Shown one piece after another: positions 63,501 through 64,000 of a DNA stretch of 64,000 nucleotides. A program made the position numbers and the translations under genes. The notes beneath the pieces are model-generated. The model searched no databases. It had not been told where the DNA came from and saw nothing but the letters and a program-made list of their open reading frames with translations. The DNA is from Viscum album (Eukaryota > Streptophyta > Magnoliopsida > Santalales > Viscaceae), in the NCBI GenBank assembly GCA_963277665.1, contig OY728120.1, positions 943,379,195 to 943,443,194 on the forward strand, read 5' to 3'. Each line of letters begins with the position of its first letter. Position 1 is the first letter of the stretch.

Positions 63501-64000
63501 TCTCTACTAAAAATGTGGATAAAACACATGCATATGCCTTCGGTCCATAAGGATTCTCCCAAATTTCATTCCAACCATTATTCTTCTCCCTGAGGTAGAG
63601 AAATTCTATAAAAATCCCCTCAATTTCCCTAATTCTAGAATGAATCATGAGAAAAAAAATTATGTCTAACTTGAAAAAATCACATAACATACACCACACA
63701 TAAGAGAATCAAAAAAGCGAAATCCCCTTCTACAATACCCTTAACAAAGCATGAAACATCCTCACGCCAACATCCACCATAATAATACCCTCTACAAATG
63801 AATCAATCCAAAACCTCAAGAGCCTAACCATGCTCTCACCATCCTAACTTTTAAAGGGGAGTAAATGAGTCAATATCAGATACTATTCCATTTATTATAA
63901 TATCCAAAATACATCCTTGATCTTCTAGTAATCAACTTGAACAATCTCAGACATCAATTCCAAAAAGGTCAACCACAAGGGTCATCTAACACCATCACCC
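60540..64000. other. GC-richer, C/A-biased block of unknown nature, open at window end
   Basis: From about 60545 (ACCACGATCCAGCCCATG, then ACCCGACCCATCACCCGG) the + strand becomes noticeably richer in C and the AT bias drops. Minus frames at 60883-60563 (106 codons), 62488-62291 and 63699-63418 (93 codons) and a + frame at 62833-63162 (109 codons) have no motif I can name. CATGTAC/CCATGT words recur at 62600-63010. It is probably another transposable element, cut by the window edge, but nothing in it identifies a class. Confidence 0.4.

Noticed and set aside
1..64000. A novel operon-like or defence-type system
   Set aside because: There are no intact frames, no bacterial signals and no conserved gene cassette; everything recognisable is transposon or repeat sequence.

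Overview
The window looks like gene-poor, repeat-packed nuclear DNA of a flowering plant, probably pericentromeric or other heterochromatin. Three things support this: remnants of a Ty3-gypsy chromovirus of the Tekay/Del type, a plant-type LINE with a C-terminal RNase H, and LTR-retrotransposon sequence of the sort known from eudicots. The sequence is very AT-rich, CpG is scarce and CA/TG common, and no reading frame exceeds 134 codons. I find no intact host gene, tRNA, rRNA, CRISPR array or bacterial-type operon. A closer taxonomic call is not safe; the CGCGAAGC-rich and GTGCGCA-rich LTR pieces recall grapevine-like repeats only from memory.

Layout: 1.3-5.5 kb is a non-coding ~4.2 kb repeat (called R1 here, copy R1a, + strand). 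5.5-8.3 kb is AT-rich with a doubtful gag zinc-knuckle trace. 8.3-13.9 kb is a nearly full-domain but dead LINE on the minus strand (ORF1/DUF4283, endonuclease, reverse transcriptase, RNase H). 13.9-24.5 kb is a second R1 copy (R1b), split by a 1335-bp solo LTR with a near-perfect 5-bp target duplication (14546-15880) and by a ~5 kb insertion (16379-21400) that carries a 54-bp minisatellite and six copies of a TACGTA...GTAGTTC motif. 24.5-26.5 kb is a head-to-tail partial R1 copy (R1c). 28.7-39.3 kb is a decayed Tekay/Del-like Ty3-gypsy element on the minus strand with both LTRs, recognisable gag, protease, RT, RNase H, integrase and chromodomain, and several catalytic residues lost. 40.4-43.3 kb is a ~1.68 kb tandem duplication, and 43.8-44.8 kb a diverged ~190-bp satellite-like array. 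46.7-50.9 and 54.0-58.2 kb are two inverted R1 copies (R1d, R1e) that hold 33-bp minirepeats. 60.5-64 kb is a compositionally different, unassigned block that runs off the window.

The parts do not cooperate as a pathway. They are layers of nested insertion: R1 copies are oldest, the LINE, the 5-kb insert and the solo LTR interrupt R1, and CpG content suggests the solo LTR is among the youngest. The most unusual structure is the R1 family itself: five copies in two orientations, no recognisable coding capacity, three submotifs about 195 bp apart in each copy and a 33-bp periodic block. All boundaries marked as approximate come from reading by eye, not from alignment.
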